Part shown: one piece after another, positions 8,279 through 17,283 of the stretch
How the letters are laid out: every line of letters begins with the position of its first letter
How positions within the stretch are numbered: position 1 is the stretch's first letter
NCBI GenBank assembly: GCA_945901855.1
Contig: CAMDLT010000012.1
Span: 25,428-89,427 of the forward strand
DNA from: Asaia bogorensis
GTDB lineage: Bacteria > Pseudomonadota > Alphaproteobacteria > CACIAM-22H2
DNA length: 64,000 nt
Reading direction: 5' to 3'
Position numbers and translations under genes: made by a program
The notes under the pieces: generated by a model
Seen by the model: the letters and a program-made list of their open reading frames with translations, nothing else
What the model was told of the DNA's origin: nothing
The model's database searches: none

Positions 8279-10258
8279 ATGATCGCTATTCGCGACCCGG
8301 CCCTCGATACGTTTCCAAAACTGCTTGCGCACAATGTGCGCGTGCGCGGCGACAGGCCCGCCATGCGCGAGAAAGATCTTGGCATCTGGCAAAGCTGGAA
8401 CTGGGCGGAAGTTGCGTTTGAAATCCGACGCATTGCCGCGGGTTTTGCGGAGCTGGGCGTCGCGCGCGGCGACAAGCTGGTGCTGGTGGGCGACAACCGG
8501 CCGCAGCTTTATTGGTCGATCTGCGCGGCGCAGATGCTGGGCGCCATTCCCGTCCCCGTCTACCAGGACGCGGTCGCGGACGAGATGGCCTATGTGATCG
8601 GCCATGCCGAAGCGAACGTCGCCGTGGCCGAGGACCAGGAGCAGGTCGACAAGCTGCTTGGCATTCGCGCCAAAACCGGCTTGCCCAAGATCGTCGTCTA
8701 CAACGATCCGCGCGGCATGCGCAGCTATATCGACGATGGCCTGCTCGCGATGGCGGAACTGCAACGGCGCGGCGATGCGCGCATGGCGGCAGCACCCGGT
8801 TTTCTCGATTCCGAAATTGCAAAGGGCAAAGGCAGCGACCATTCGGTCATGCTCTATACGTCCGGCACCACGGGCCAGCCCAAGGGCGTGCTGCTGAGCT
8901 ACGACAACGTCGTAAAGACGGCCGAGAACGCGATCGCGTTCGACCGGCTCGACGATTCCGACGACATCCTCGCCTATCTGCCGATGGCTTGGGTGGGCGA
9001 CCATGTGTTTTCCTACGCGCAAGCCTATGTCGCGGGTTTCTGCGTAAGCTGCCCGGAATCGGGCGCCACCGTGATGACGGATCTGCGCGAGATCGGGCCG
9101 AGCTTTTTCTTCGCGCCGCCGCGCATCTTCGAAAATATTCTGACGCAGGTCTCGATCCGCATGGACGATGCGGGCACGGTCAAGCGCTGGATGTACCGCT
9201 ACTTCATGGCGCTCGCCAAGCGCGTGGGCATTCCGCTCATGGACAAAAAAGACGTATCGCTCGGCGACCGGCTGCTTTACGGGCTTGGCGAGATTTTGGT
9301 CTATGGCCCGCTCAAAAACACGCTGGGCTTGACCAAAATGCGCATCGGCTACACGGCCGGCGAAGCGATCGGCCCGGATATTTTCGATTTCTACCGCTCG
9401 CTCGGTCTCAACTTGAAGCAGCTTTACGGCATGACCGAGGCGAGCGTCTTCGTGTGCATGCAGCCCGACGGTCAGATCAAGGCCGACACGGTCGGCGTGC
9501 CGGCCCCTGGCGTCGAGATCAAGATCGCGGAAAACGGCGAGGTGCTGGTGAAATCGCCCGGCATTTTCCAGAGCTATTTCAAGAACGAACTTGCGACCGC
9601 ATCGGCCAAAACGCCGGGCGGCTATTACCAGACGGGCGATGCGGGCTTTTTCGACAAAGACGGCCATCTCAAAATCATCGACCGCGCCAAGGATGTCGGC
9701 AAACTGGCCGACGGCACGCTGTTCGCGCCCAAATACATCGAAAACAAGCTGAAGTTCTTCAGCTACATCAAAGAAGCCGTCGCGTTCGGGCACGGGCGGG
9801 CGCATGTCGCGTGCTTCGTCAATATCGATCTGGAAGCCGTCGGCAACTGGGCCGAGCGCAAGGGGCTGGCCTACGCGTCGTACCAGGAACTCGCGGCCAA
9901 AGAAGAAGTGCTGGGCCTGGTGCGCGAATGCGTGGCCAGCGTCAATCGCGACCTTGCCGACGATCCCAGGCTTGCGGGCAGCCAGATCCGGCGCTTCCTC
10001 GTGCTGCACAAGGAACTCGACGCCGACGACGGGGAGCTGACGCGCACGCGCAAGGTACGGCGCAATTTCATCGCGGACCGCTACGCGCCGCTTGTCGACG
10101 GGCTCTATTCGGGCGCCGAGCGCGCGTTCATTTCCAGCGTGGTCGCGTTCGAAGACGGGCGCACCGGCAAGATCGAAGCCGATCTTGCCATCCGCGAAGC
10201 GCCGCGCGTGGCGCCTGCCGCGACCCCGATGCTCGAAAAGGCCGGATCGCCCTCATGA
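8279..10258 (+). CDS. Acyl-CoA synthetase (AMP-forming), long-chain type, first gene of a Liv transport operon
   Basis: A 659-residue adenylate-forming ligase that activates a carboxylic acid to its CoA thioester. Motifs are the P-loop-like YTSGTTGQPKG, the YGMTEAS adenine-binding motif, YYQTGDAGFFDKDGHLKI and DRAKDV. The FACS-type length (over 600) and the LTRTRKVRR tail segment match the long-chain group. The start is ATG at 8279; an AGGGAG lies 18 nt upstream, which is far for a ribosome-binding site, so the start is not certain. Its stop overlaps the livG start as ATGA, coupling it to the transporter. Acyl-CoA ligases at the head of Liv clusters are seen in other proteobacteria; the substrate may be an aromatic or fatty acid imported by the transporter. 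Confidence 0.9.
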   Translation: MIAIRDPALDTFPKLLAHNVRVRGDRPAMREKDLGIWQSWNWAEVAFEIRRIAAGFAELGVARGDKLVLVGDNRPQLYWSICAAQMLGAIPVPVYQDAVADEMAYVIGHAEANVAVAEDQEQVDKLLGIRAKTGLPKIVVYNDPRGMRSYIDDGLLAMAELQRRGDARMAAAPGFLDSEIAKGKGSDHSVMLYTSGTTGQPKGVLLSYDNVVKTAENAIAFDRLDDSDDILAYLPMAWVGDHVFSYAQAYVAGFCVSCPESGATVMTDLREIGPSFFFAPPRIFENILTQVSIRMDDAGTVKRWMYRYFMALAKRVGIPLMDKKDVSLGDRLLYGLGEILVYGPLKNTLGLTKMRIGYTAGEAIGPDIFDFYRSLGLNLKQLYGMTEASVFVCMQPDGQIKADTVGVPAPGVEIKIAENGEVLVKSPGIFQSYFKNELATASAKTPGGYYQTGDAGFFDKDGHLKIIDRAKDVGKLADGTLFAPKYIENKLKFFSYIKEAVAFGHGRAHVACFVNIDLEAVGNWAERKGLAYASYQELAAKEEVLGLVRECVASVNRDLADDPRLAGSQIRRFLVLHKELDADDGELTRTRKVRRNFIADRYAPLVDGLYSGAERAFISSVVAFEDGRTGKIEADLAIREAPRVAPAATPMLEKAGSPS

Positions 10259-11055
10259 CCTCGACCCGTACAGCCCGCACGATCGGCGATACGCTGCTTG
10301 AGGTTGAAAATGTCAGCCTCGGTTTTGGCGGCGTCAAGGCGCTGACCGACGTTTCGTTCGACGTGCGCAAGGGCGAGATTCGCGCCATCATCGGCCCCAA
10401 CGGCGCCGGGAAATCCTCGATGCTGAACTGCATCAACGGCTTCTACCATCCAAGCCAGGGCAGCATTTCCTACAAGGGCGTCAAGCGCGGCGCGATGCGC
10501 CCCTATGAGGCGGCGCGCGGCGGCATCGCGCGCACCTTCCAGAACATCGCGCTGTTCAAGGGCATGTCGACGCTCGACAACATCATGACCGGGCGCCTGC
10601 TCAAGATGCGCAGCAACTTTTTCTGGCAATGCCTGCATTGGGGGCCGGCGCAGACCGAAGAGATCGCGCACCGCGAGACGGTCGAACGCGTGATCGACTT
10701 CCTCGAAATCCAGGCGATCCGCAAGATGCCGGTCGGCCGGTTGCCCTATGGCCTGCAAAAGCGCGTCGAGCTTGGCCGGGCGCTGGCGGCCGAGCCCGAG
10801 TTGCTGCTGCTCGACGAGCCGATGGCGGGCATGAATCTCGAGGAAAAAGAAGACATGTGCCGCTTCATCCTCGACGTGAACGAGCAGTTTGGCACGACGA
10901 TCGCCTTGATCGAGCACGATATGGGCGTGGTGATGGACATCTCCGACCGCGTGGTCGTGCTCGAATACGGCCGCAAGATCGCCGACGGCACGCCCGACCA
11001 GGTCAAAGCCAATCCCAAAGTCATCGAAGCCTATCTTGGCACCGGGCACGGATAG
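10255..11055 (+). CDS. livG: Branched-chain amino acid-type ABC transporter ATPase (LivG)
   Basis: A 266-residue ABC ATPase, one of the two nucleotide-binding subunits of a Liv-type importer. Walker A is GPNGAGKSS near residue 46, the Walker B region LLLLDEPMAGMN, and the H-loop IEHDMGVVM. The signature region is LPYGLQKRVE, the LPYGxQ variant expected for LivG. The ATG at 10255 overlaps the preceding stop by 4 nt. It works with LivH and LivM directly downstream and LivF at 15231. The substrate may not be a branched-chain amino acid given the linked acyl-CoA ligase. Confidence 0.93.
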   Translation: MTSTRTARTIGDTLLEVENVSLGFGGVKALTDVSFDVRKGEIRAIIGPNGAGKSSMLNCINGFYHPSQGSISYKGVKRGAMRPYEAARGGIARTFQNIALFKGMSTLDNIMTGRLLKMRSNFFWQCLHWGPAQTEEIAHRETVERVIDFLEIQAIRKMPVGRLPYGLQKRVELGRALAAEPELLLLDEPMAGMNLEEKEDMCRFILDVNEQFGTTIALIEHDMGVVMDISDRVVVLEYGRKIADGTPDQVKANPKVIEAYLGTGHG

Positions 11056-11066
11056 AGGAACGGAAA

Positions 11067-12002
11067 ATGGATTTCATCGTCGATTTTCTGTTCGGCCCGC
11101 TGAAGGAGATCTGGGAATTCCCGATCTTTTTCGTCGAAGTCGTGATCGGCGGCCTGCTGACGGGCGTCATGTACAGCCTGGTGGCGCTGGGATTCGTGCT
11201 GATCTTCAAGGCTTCGGGCGTGTTCAACTTCGCGCAAGGCGGCATGGTGCTGGCGGCGGCGCTCACGTTCGTCGGTTTCCAGGAACTGGGCGTGCCGCAG
11301 ATCCTGGCGCTGGTCTTGACGCTCGGCGTCATGGTGGGCCTCGCCTTCGCGATCGAGCGCATCGTGCTGCGCCCGCTTGTCAACCAGGCGCCGATCAGCC
11401 TGTTTATGGCGACGATCGGCATCTCGTTTTTCATCGACGGTTTCTTCCAGATGATTTGGGGCGAAGACGTCAAGCGGCTGGATGTGGGCATTCCCAAGGA
11501 ACCGATCGAAATCGGCGGCGTGCTGGTCAACACGTTCGATATCGTGGCGGCGCTTGTCGCTGGCACGCTGGTGGGGGTGCTGGCTTTTTTCTTCCAGTCG
11601 ACGCGCATCGGGCGCGCCTTGCGTGCGGTTGCGGACGACCATCAGGCGGCCCAGTCGGTCGGCATTCCCTTGCAGACGATCTGGGTCATCGTGTGGTCGG
11701 TTGCGGGCATCGTGGCGCTGGTGGCGGGCATCATGTGGGGGTCCAAGCTGGGCGTGCAATTCTCGTTGGCGCTGATCGCGTTGAAGGCGCTGCCCGTGCT
11801 GATTTTGGGCGGCTTCACCTCGATTCCGGGCGCGATCATCGGCGGCCTTATCATCGGGGTCGGCGAGAAAGTTGCCGAAGTGTTTTGGGCCGCCAAAATC
11901 GGCGGCGGCATCGAAGATTGGTTCGCCTATATTTTGGCGCTGTTCTTCTTGATGTTCCGGCCGCAGGGCCTGTTCGGCGAACGCATCATCGAAAGGGTAT
12001 AG
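11067..12002 (+). CDS. livH: Branched-chain amino acid-type ABC transporter permease (LivH)
   Basis: A 311-residue inner-membrane permease with about eight hydrophobic segments. Typical LivH features are GLLTGVMYSLVALGFVLIFK near the N-terminus, FNFAQGGMV, and RALRAVADDHQAAQSVGI in the cytoplasmic coupling loop, followed by GGFTSIPGAIIGGLIIG. The ATG at 11067 has a GAGG ribosome-binding site 8 to 11 nt upstream; a longer open frame upstream is a shadow of livG. Eleven nucleotides separate it from livG and 3 nt from livM. Confidence 0.93.
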   Translation: MDFIVDFLFGPLKEIWEFPIFFVEVVIGGLLTGVMYSLVALGFVLIFKASGVFNFAQGGMVLAAALTFVGFQELGVPQILALVLTLGVMVGLAFAIERIVLRPLVNQAPISLFMATIGISFFIDGFFQMIWGEDVKRLDVGIPKEPIEIGGVLVNTFDIVAALVAGTLVGVLAFFFQSTRIGRALRAVADDHQAAQSVGIPLQTIWVIVWSVAGIVALVAGIMWGSKLGVQFSLALIALKALPVLILGGFTSIPGAIIGGLIIGVGEKVAEVFWAAKIGGGIEDWFAYILALFFLMFRPQGLFGERIIERV

Positions 12003-12005
12003 ACT

Positions 12006-13082
12006 GTGCTTTATCGCGAGTCGGGCCAATTCAAGACGAGCTATGCGGCCGACCAGGGCATCTTTCCGATCCTGCAGGACCGCATTGCCATGGCGCTGCT
12101 GTTGGGCGTGGTGTTCGTGGCCGTGCCGATGCTGGCGAACGACTATTTCCTGTCGACCATTTTTATTCCCTTCCTCGTGTTTTCGGTCGCGGCGATCGGG
12201 CTCAATATCCTCACCGGCTATTGCGGCCAGCTCAGTTTGGGGACGGGCGGGTTCATGGCGTGCGGCGCGTTTGCCGCCTACAAGCTGGCGACCGCGTTTC
12301 CCGACCTCAACATCGTGTTCGTCTTTCTGCTGGCGGGCGGCATTACGGCGGCCGTCGGCTCGCTGTTCGGGCTGCCGTCCTTGCGCATCAAGGGGTTCTA
12401 CCTTGCGGTCGCAACGCTCGCCTCGCAGTTCTTTTTGATCTGGCTGTTCACCAAAGTGCCGTGGTTCGTGAACTATTCGCCCTCGGGCGTCATTTCGGCG
12501 CCGCCGCGCGAAGTGTTCGGTTTCTACGTCACGGGCATCCAGGCGACCGCCGAAGCCAAATATATTTTCTGCCTGGGTTTTGTCGCGCTGCTGGCGCTGG
12601 TCGCCAAAAATCTCGTGCGCGGCCGCGTCGGGCGCGCCTGGATGGCGATCCGCGACATGGATATCGCGGCCGAAATCATCGGCATCCGGCCTTTGCATAC
12701 CAAGCTGCTCGCGTTTGCTGTATCGTCCTTCTATTGCGGGGTTGCGGGCGCGCTGTGGGCGTTCATCTATACGAGCTCGGTCGAAGCCTTGGCCTTCGAC
12801 ATCAATCGTTCGTTCCAGATTCTGTTCATGATCATCATCGGCGGGTTGGGGTCGATCCTGGGCTCGTTCCTGGGCGCCGCCTTTATCGTGCTGCTGCCGA
12901 TTTTTTTGAGCGCGGTGCCCCAGACGCTGGGCGTGCCCGTCACGACCTCGACGCTTGCGCACATGGAATTCATGATTTTTGGCGGCCTGATCGTGTTCTT
13001 TTTGATCGTCGAGCCGCACGGGTTGGCGCGGCTGTGGCAGCTGGCCAAGGAAAAACTGCGCCTGTGGCCATTCCCGCATTGA
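12006..13082 (+). CDS. livM: Branched-chain amino acid-type ABC transporter permease (LivM)
   Basis: A 358-residue second permease subunit. It has the LivM-specific NILTGYCGQLSLGTGGFMACGA segment in two parts (NILTGYCGQLSLG, GGFMACGAFAAY), the coupling helix GRAWMAIRDMDIAAEIIG, and IIIGGLGSILGSFLGA near the C-terminus. The start is GTG, 3 nt after the livH stop. It forms the membrane pore with LivH. Confidence 0.93.
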   Translation: MLYRESGQFKTSYAADQGIFPILQDRIAMALLLGVVFVAVPMLANDYFLSTIFIPFLVFSVAAIGLNILTGYCGQLSLGTGGFMACGAFAAYKLATAFPDLNIVFVFLLAGGITAAVGSLFGLPSLRIKGFYLAVATLASQFFLIWLFTKVPWFVNYSPSGVISAPPREVFGFYVTGIQATAEAKYIFCLGFVALLALVAKNLVRGRVGRAWMAIRDMDIAAEIIGIRPLHTKLLAFAVSSFYCGVAGALWAFIYTSSVEALAFDINRSFQILFMIIIGGLGSILGSFLGAAFIVLLPIFLSAVPQTLGVPVTTSTLAHMEFMIFGGLIVFFLIVEPHGLARLWQLAKEKLRLWPFPH

Positions 13083-13179
13083 GGCGGTACGCGGCGCCGC
13101 CCGCGGGGATGCCTTGAATTGGCTGCGATCGCGGCTTAGACTCCATTTTGTTCGAGTTCAATTTTGTGCGGAGCGTTTT

Positions 13180-13563
13180 ATGGCCCTCAAACACACAGCA
13201 ACGATTCTAGCGGCTCTTGGATTTCTGGCGCTGGCCCCGGCGGCGGCAAACGCATCCGACGCGGCGGCGGGCGAAGGCGTATTCAAGCGCGTCTGCGCCA
13301 CCTGCCACAACCCGACCGTCGAAGGCCCGCGCAAGCTGGGCCCCACCTTGCACGGCGTGGTCGGGCGCAAATCGGGATCGGTCGAAGGCTTCCGCTATTC
13401 CAAAGCCAACAGCGAAGCCAACATCGTGTGGACCGCGGATAAGCTCGATCCCTATCTCAAGAACCCGCGCGAAGTGGTGCCCGGCACGACGATGGCCTAT
13501 GCGGGGCTTCGCAACGATGTCGAGCGCGCGAATCTGATTGCCTATCTTGCCACGCTGAAATAG
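13180..13563 (+). CDS. Class I c-type cytochrome, exported
   Basis: A 127-residue small periplasmic cytochrome c of the c2/mitochondrial type. A Sec signal (HTATILAALGFLALAPAAANA) precedes the mature protein; the haem-binding motif is CATCH near residue 38, followed by KLGPTLHGVVGRKSG and a Met ligand in PGTTMAYAG. It is an electron carrier for a respiratory or dehydrogenase chain. The gene sits between livM and livK on the same strand with 97 nt upstream and 241 nt downstream, so it may be an independent insertion in the transport cluster rather than a functional part of it. Confidence 0.93.
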   Translation: MALKHTATILAALGFLALAPAAANASDAAAGEGVFKRVCATCHNPTVEGPRKLGPTLHGVVGRKSGSVEGFRYSKANSEANIVWTADKLDPYLKNPREVVPGTTMAYAGLRNDVERANLIAYLATLK

Positions 13564-13578
13564 CGCTCGAAACCAAGC

Positions 13579-13611
13579 TTCGCCGGGCGGGCGATGCGCC
13601 CGTCCGGCGAA
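13579..13611 (+). terminator. Strong hairpin after the cytochrome c gene
   Basis: Fourteen-bp arms (13579-13592 and 13598-13611) with one G-U pair and a 5-nt loop begin 15 nt after the cytochrome stop. There is no U tract, so this may be a stabilising or factor-assisted structure rather than an intrinsic terminator. The remainder of 13612-13804 shows no gene; it must hold the livK promoter. Confidence 0.45.
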
Positions 13612-13804
13612 AGCGTGTTCAAGCGCGGTTTCAATTTTAGCGATTCCCATATCGCGCCGCGCATGTCCCGGCGGTGCGCGGCGTGTTTGACGCAAAACCG
13701 TTTGGCATCGATGCGCCGACAGGCGTAAGATCGCTTGCTAAGGCCGGTCAACGGTCTGCCGAAAATCGGCAACACAACGGTTGTTTGAACAGGGAGATCG
13801 CCCC

Positions 13805-15136
13805 ATGAATTTCGCCCGTTTCGGGTCTGCGTTTGCGCTTGCCGCGTTTGTTGCGGCACCACTTGTCTTGCCGGCCCCCGTTTTGGCGCAAGCCAACGAA
13901 CAGTTCATTCCGTCGCTGTCGTACCGCACGGGGCCGTTCGGTCCCAACGGCACGCCCTTTGCCGACGGCTTCCTCGACTATTTCAAGATGATCAACGCGC
14001 GCGACGGCGGCATCAACGGGGTGCGCATCACCTACGAAGAATGCGAAACCGCCTACAACACCGATCGCGGCGTGGAATGCTACGAGCGTTTGAAGGCGAA
14101 GGGCCCGACCGGCGCCACGGCCATCGTGCCGCTGTCGACCGGCATCACCTACGCGCTGATCGAGCGCACGGCGCAAGACAAGATCCCGATGCTGACGTCC
14201 GGCTACGGCCGCTCGGACGGATCGGACGGGCGCGTCTTCCCATGGATGTTCACGTTGCCTGCAACCTACCATTCGCAGATGGACGCGATCGTCCAGTTCG
14301 TGAAAAGCCAGGAGAAGGGCAGCCTCAAGGGCAAGAAGATTTCGTTCATCTACCACGACAGCGCCTTCGGCAAGGAACCGCTGCCGGTCATCCAGCGCCT
14401 CGCCAAAGAAGAAGGCTTCGAGCTTTCGGAATTCCCGGTGCCGAATCCGGGCGTCGAGCAGAAGGCGATCTGGCTGCGCATCGGCCGCCAGATCCGCCCG
14501 AACTACGTGATCATGTGGGGCTGGGGCGTCATGAACCCGACCGCGATCCAAGAAGCGGCGGCCGTGGGCTTCCCGCGCGACAAGTTCATCGGCGTTTGGT
14601 GGGCCGGCTCCGAGCAGGACGTAACCCCGCCCGGCGACGCGGCCAAGGGCTATATGGCGGCGGCCTTCCACGGCACGGGCAAGGACTACAAGTTCATGCG
14701 CGACATCGAAAACACCGTGCTGAAGCCGGGCCAAGGAACCGGCGAAGCGCGCCATGTCGGCACGGTGCTCTACAATCGCGGCGCCGTGAATGCCGCGATG
14801 GTGGTCGAAGCCGTGCGCACCGCGCAGGAGCGCTACGGCAACAAACCGATGACCGGCGAACAGGTTCGCTGGGGTTTCGAAAACCTGAACCTGTCGGTGC
14901 CGCGACTGGCCGCGATGGGCTTCGAAGGCTTCATGCCGCCGCTGCGCACCTCGTGCGCCGACCATGAAGGCGGCGGCGTCGTGCGCATCCAGCAATGGGA
15001 CGGCAAGGCGTGGAAGTGGGTGTCCGATTGGATCGAACCCAACCGCACCGCCTTGCGCCAGGGCTACGAAGCGTCGGCGATGCAGTACGCGCGCGAGAAG
15101 AACATCACGCCGCGCGATTGCTCTAACCAATCCTAA
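13805..15136 (+). CDS. livK: Liv-type ABC transporter substrate-binding protein
   Basis: A 443-residue periplasmic type I binding protein (Peripla_BP_6 type). The ATG at 13805 follows AGGGAG at 9 nt and starts a clear Sec signal ending near VLAQA. Mature-protein features include SYRTGPFGPNGTPFADGFLDY, NARDGGINGVRI, PLSTGITYALIER and SFIYHDSAFGKEPL. It is longer than E. coli LivK (about 370 residues), like the binding proteins for aromatic or larger ligands. It delivers substrate to LivHMGF. Confidence 0.9.
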   Translation: MNFARFGSAFALAAFVAAPLVLPAPVLAQANEQFIPSLSYRTGPFGPNGTPFADGFLDYFKMINARDGGINGVRITYEECETAYNTDRGVECYERLKAKGPTGATAIVPLSTGITYALIERTAQDKIPMLTSGYGRSDGSDGRVFPWMFTLPATYHSQMDAIVQFVKSQEKGSLKGKKISFIYHDSAFGKEPLPVIQRLAKEEGFELSEFPVPNPGVEQKAIWLRIGRQIRPNYVIMWGWGVMNPTAIQEAAAVGFPRDKFIGVWWAGSEQDVTPPGDAAKGYMAAAFHGTGKDYKFMRDIENTVLKPGQGTGEARHVGTVLYNRGAVNAAMVVEAVRTAQERYGNKPMTGEQVRWGFENLNLSVPRLAAMGFEGFMPPLRTSCADHEGGGVVRIQQWDGKAWKWVSDWIEPNRTALRQGYEASAMQYAREKNITPRDCSNQS

Positions 15137-15169
15137 GGGCCCGCCAAGTGGCCTAAGGCTTGACTGGGG

Positions 15170-15198
15170 GGCGGGCCGGCAACGGTCCGCCCTTTTTT
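15170..15198 (+). terminator. Rho-independent terminator after livK
   Basis: GGCGGGCC (15170-15177) pairs with GGTCCGCC (15184-15191), with a GGCAAC loop and six Ts at 15193-15198. It separates livK from livF and probably attenuates read-through, making binding protein more abundant than the ATPase. Confidence 0.85.
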
Positions 15199-15230
15199 CG
15201 TTTGCAGGACAGAAGCGCAGGACAGACGTC

Positions 15231-16082
15231 ATGACAGCCGACGCCGCTTTGCTCGAACAAAAACTTCAAGCCGCGCCCGCCAAGCCGTTGCTGGCCGTGC
15301 GCAACATCGAGGTGATCTACGACCACGTCATTCTGGTGCTGAAGGGCGTCAGCCTCGAAGTGCCCAAGGGCGGCATCGTGGCGCTGCTGGGCGCCAACGG
15401 GGCGGGCAAATCGACGACGATCAAATCGATTTCGAATTTGCTGCGCGCCGAGCGCGGCGACGTGACCAAGGGCTCGATCGAATACAAGGGCGCGCGCATC
15501 GACGGGCTGACGCCAAACGAACTCGTGCGGCGCGGCGTGATCCAGGTGATGGAAGGCCGCCATTGTTTCGGGCATCTGACGGTCGAAGAAAATCTGCTGA
15601 CCGGCGCCTATACGCGCCGCGACGGCCGGGCCGCGATCGCCGCCGACATGGAAATGGTCTACGGCTATTTTCCGCGACTGAAGGAACGGCGCAAAAGCCA
15701 GGCGGGCTACACGTCGGGCGGCGAGCAGCAGATGGTGGCGATGGGCCGCGCGATGATGTCGAAGCCCGAGACCATCCTGCTCGACGAACCCTCCATGGGC
15801 CTCGCTCCGCAATTGGTCGAGGAGATTTTCGAGATCGTCGTAAAGCTCAACAAAGAGCAGAACGTCTCGTTCCTATTGGCCGAGCAGAACACGTCGATCG
15901 CACTGCGCCATGCGCATTACGGCTACATTCTGGAGAATGGCCGCGTGGTGCTGGACGGCACGGCGGAGGCGTTGCGCGGCAACGAGGACGTCAAGGAATT
16001 CTATTTGGGCGTGTCGGGTGCCGGCCGCAAATCCTTCCGCGACGTCAAACACTACAAACGCCGCAAACGCTGGCTGGCGTAG
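15231..16082 (+). CDS. livF: Branched-chain amino acid-type ABC transporter ATPase (LivF)
   Basis: A 283-residue second ATPase subunit. Walker A is GANGAGKST, the signature region reads YTSGGEQQMVAMGRAM, and Walker B ETILLDEPSMGLAP. The LivF-type IQVMEGRHCFGHLTVEENL segment is present. The start is ATG at 15231 with AGGAC 9 nt upstream. The C-terminus has an unusually basic tail (KHYKRRKRW) and its last 31 nt overlap the convergent TPR gene. Confidence 0.92.
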   Translation: MTADAALLEQKLQAAPAKPLLAVRNIEVIYDHVILVLKGVSLEVPKGGIVALLGANGAGKSTTIKSISNLLRAERGDVTKGSIEYKGARIDGLTPNELVRRGVIQVMEGRHCFGHLTVEENLLTGAYTRRDGRAAIAADMEMVYGYFPRLKERRKSQAGYTSGGEQQMVAMGRAMMSKPETILLDEPSMGLAPQLVEEIFEIVVKLNKEQNVSFLLAEQNTSIALRHAHYGYILENGRVVLDGTAEALRGNEDVKEFYLGVSGAGRKSFRDVKHYKRRKRWLA

Positions 16083-17281
16083 CTGCGCCCGGCGTGGCGG
16101 TGCGCTGCCGCCAGCATTTCCTCGAACAGATCGCGCTGGGCAAGGCTGCCGCCGAAACGTTCGTGTTCGGGCATTACAGCGCCCAAAGCGTCGATTGCGC
16201 CGGGCCAATCTTGTTTGGTGTAAGCCAAAAAACCCTTGGCTGCGCGTGCGACCATCGGTTGGGCGGGGCCGCGTGTGCCCGTCGCGCGCGCTTCTAGCTC
16301 GTCTTCGTCGCCAACCATCGCGGCTGCAAGGGCAATATGCACGTCGCCAAACGCGAGGCCCGCGCGCGGGAACTCGCGCTTGCCGTAGGCAAGAATTTGC
16401 GCCCACGTGCCCGCAGGCAGCGTTGCGCCCATCACTTGGGCGCGCATCGCAAATGCCGCCGCGTCGGTAACGACATTGAGGGCCGGGCCCCAAATCGCAT
16501 CGGGCGCAACGCTCGCATCGTAGATCGCAAAGGCATCCGTCACCGCACCTGCTTTCAGCGCCCACAGCGCCAGATGCCATTGGTTGTGGCAATGCAGCAT
16601 GCCCGCGCGCGGATAGGTCGCCATGAACGCGGCGAGCGCTTGGCGCCCGGCGGCGACTTCGCCGTCTTCGTAATCGGCATGGGCCCGAATATGGACGGCG
16701 TGCGCGTCGTTGGGCTCGATCGCCAAGGCGCGTTCGACCAGAGCGCGCCCGCTCGCAACCGCACCGGTTTCGATCTGCGCAAAGGCCTGCATGGCGAGGA
16801 ACCACCAATCCGCGCCGTAATGCGGCGCCAGCCCGTCGAGCAAAACGCGCAATCTGGCGGCCCGGTCGTTCTCGCCGCTGAACCCGTAAAGCCCAAAGAC
16901 GCCAACGCACGGGCTGAGTGCCATCGCGTCGCGCGGATAAAGTTCAAGATGCGCGCCGATCGCCGAAATCGCCGCCGCACCTTGCCCGTCGAGCACCAAG
17001 CCCATCGCCGCGACATGGCTTGCCTCGCGCCCGGAAAGCCGCACGGCAAGTTCGCGCGCTTTAGCGATGGCGGCTTTGGCGGGTGCGCGATTGCCGAACA
17101 TCTGGTGCGCGCGCGCGAGTGCCGCATGCCCGAGCGCGAAATCCGGATCGATCGCGATCGCCTCGGCCAGCGCCTCCAGCACGCCCGTGCGTGCGGCGAA
17201 CAGCGCGTCGATGCCGACGATATAGCGCGCCGCTGCCGCCGCGCTCGTGGCAAGCGAATTTCCGTAGCGGTCGGTCGGCAT
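16052..17281 (-). CDS. TPR-repeat protein, TTC38-like
   Basis: A 409-residue protein built of helical repeats. It begins DRYGNSLATSAAAAARY, then repeats such as AEAIAIDPDFALGHAALARAHQMFG and VERALAIEPNDAHAVHIRAHADYEDG show the tetratricopeptide pattern, and HCHNQWHLALWAL is typical of the TTC38 family. No signal peptide, so cytoplasmic. It starts 2 nt after the nudC stop and is presumably co-transcribed with it. Its 3' end overlaps livF by 31 nt in convergent orientation. Molecular role unknown. Confidence 0.82.
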   Translation of the reverse strand: MPTDRYGNSLATSAAAAARYIVGIDALFAARTGVLEALAEAIAIDPDFALGHAALARAHQMFGNRAPAKAAIAKARELAVRLSGREASHVAAMGLVLDGQGAAAISAIGAHLELYPRDAMALSPCVGVFGLYGFSGENDRAARLRVLLDGLAPHYGADWWFLAMQAFAQIETGAVASGRALVERALAIEPNDAHAVHIRAHADYEDGEVAAGRQALAAFMATYPRAGMLHCHNQWHLALWALKAGAVTDAFAIYDASVAPDAIWGPALNVVTDAAAFAMRAQVMGATLPAGTWAQILAYGKREFPRAGLAFGDVHIALAAAMVGDEDELEARATGTRGPAQPMVARAAKGFLAYTKQDWPGAIDALGAVMPEHERFGGSLAQRDLFEEMLAAAHRHAGRSYASQRLRRL

Positions 17282-17283
17282 GT

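Noticed and set aside
8261..10009. A 582-codon open frame antisense to the acyl-CoA synthetase gene.
   Set aside because: Its translation is His/Arg/Asp-rich with no family features and it is the mirror of a coding sequence with a clear domain structure; GC-rich codon bias produces such frames.
11031..13079. A 682-codon antisense frame across livH and livM.
   Set aside because: Highly charged, low-complexity translation, no ribosome-binding site, and complete overlap with two well-defined permease genes.
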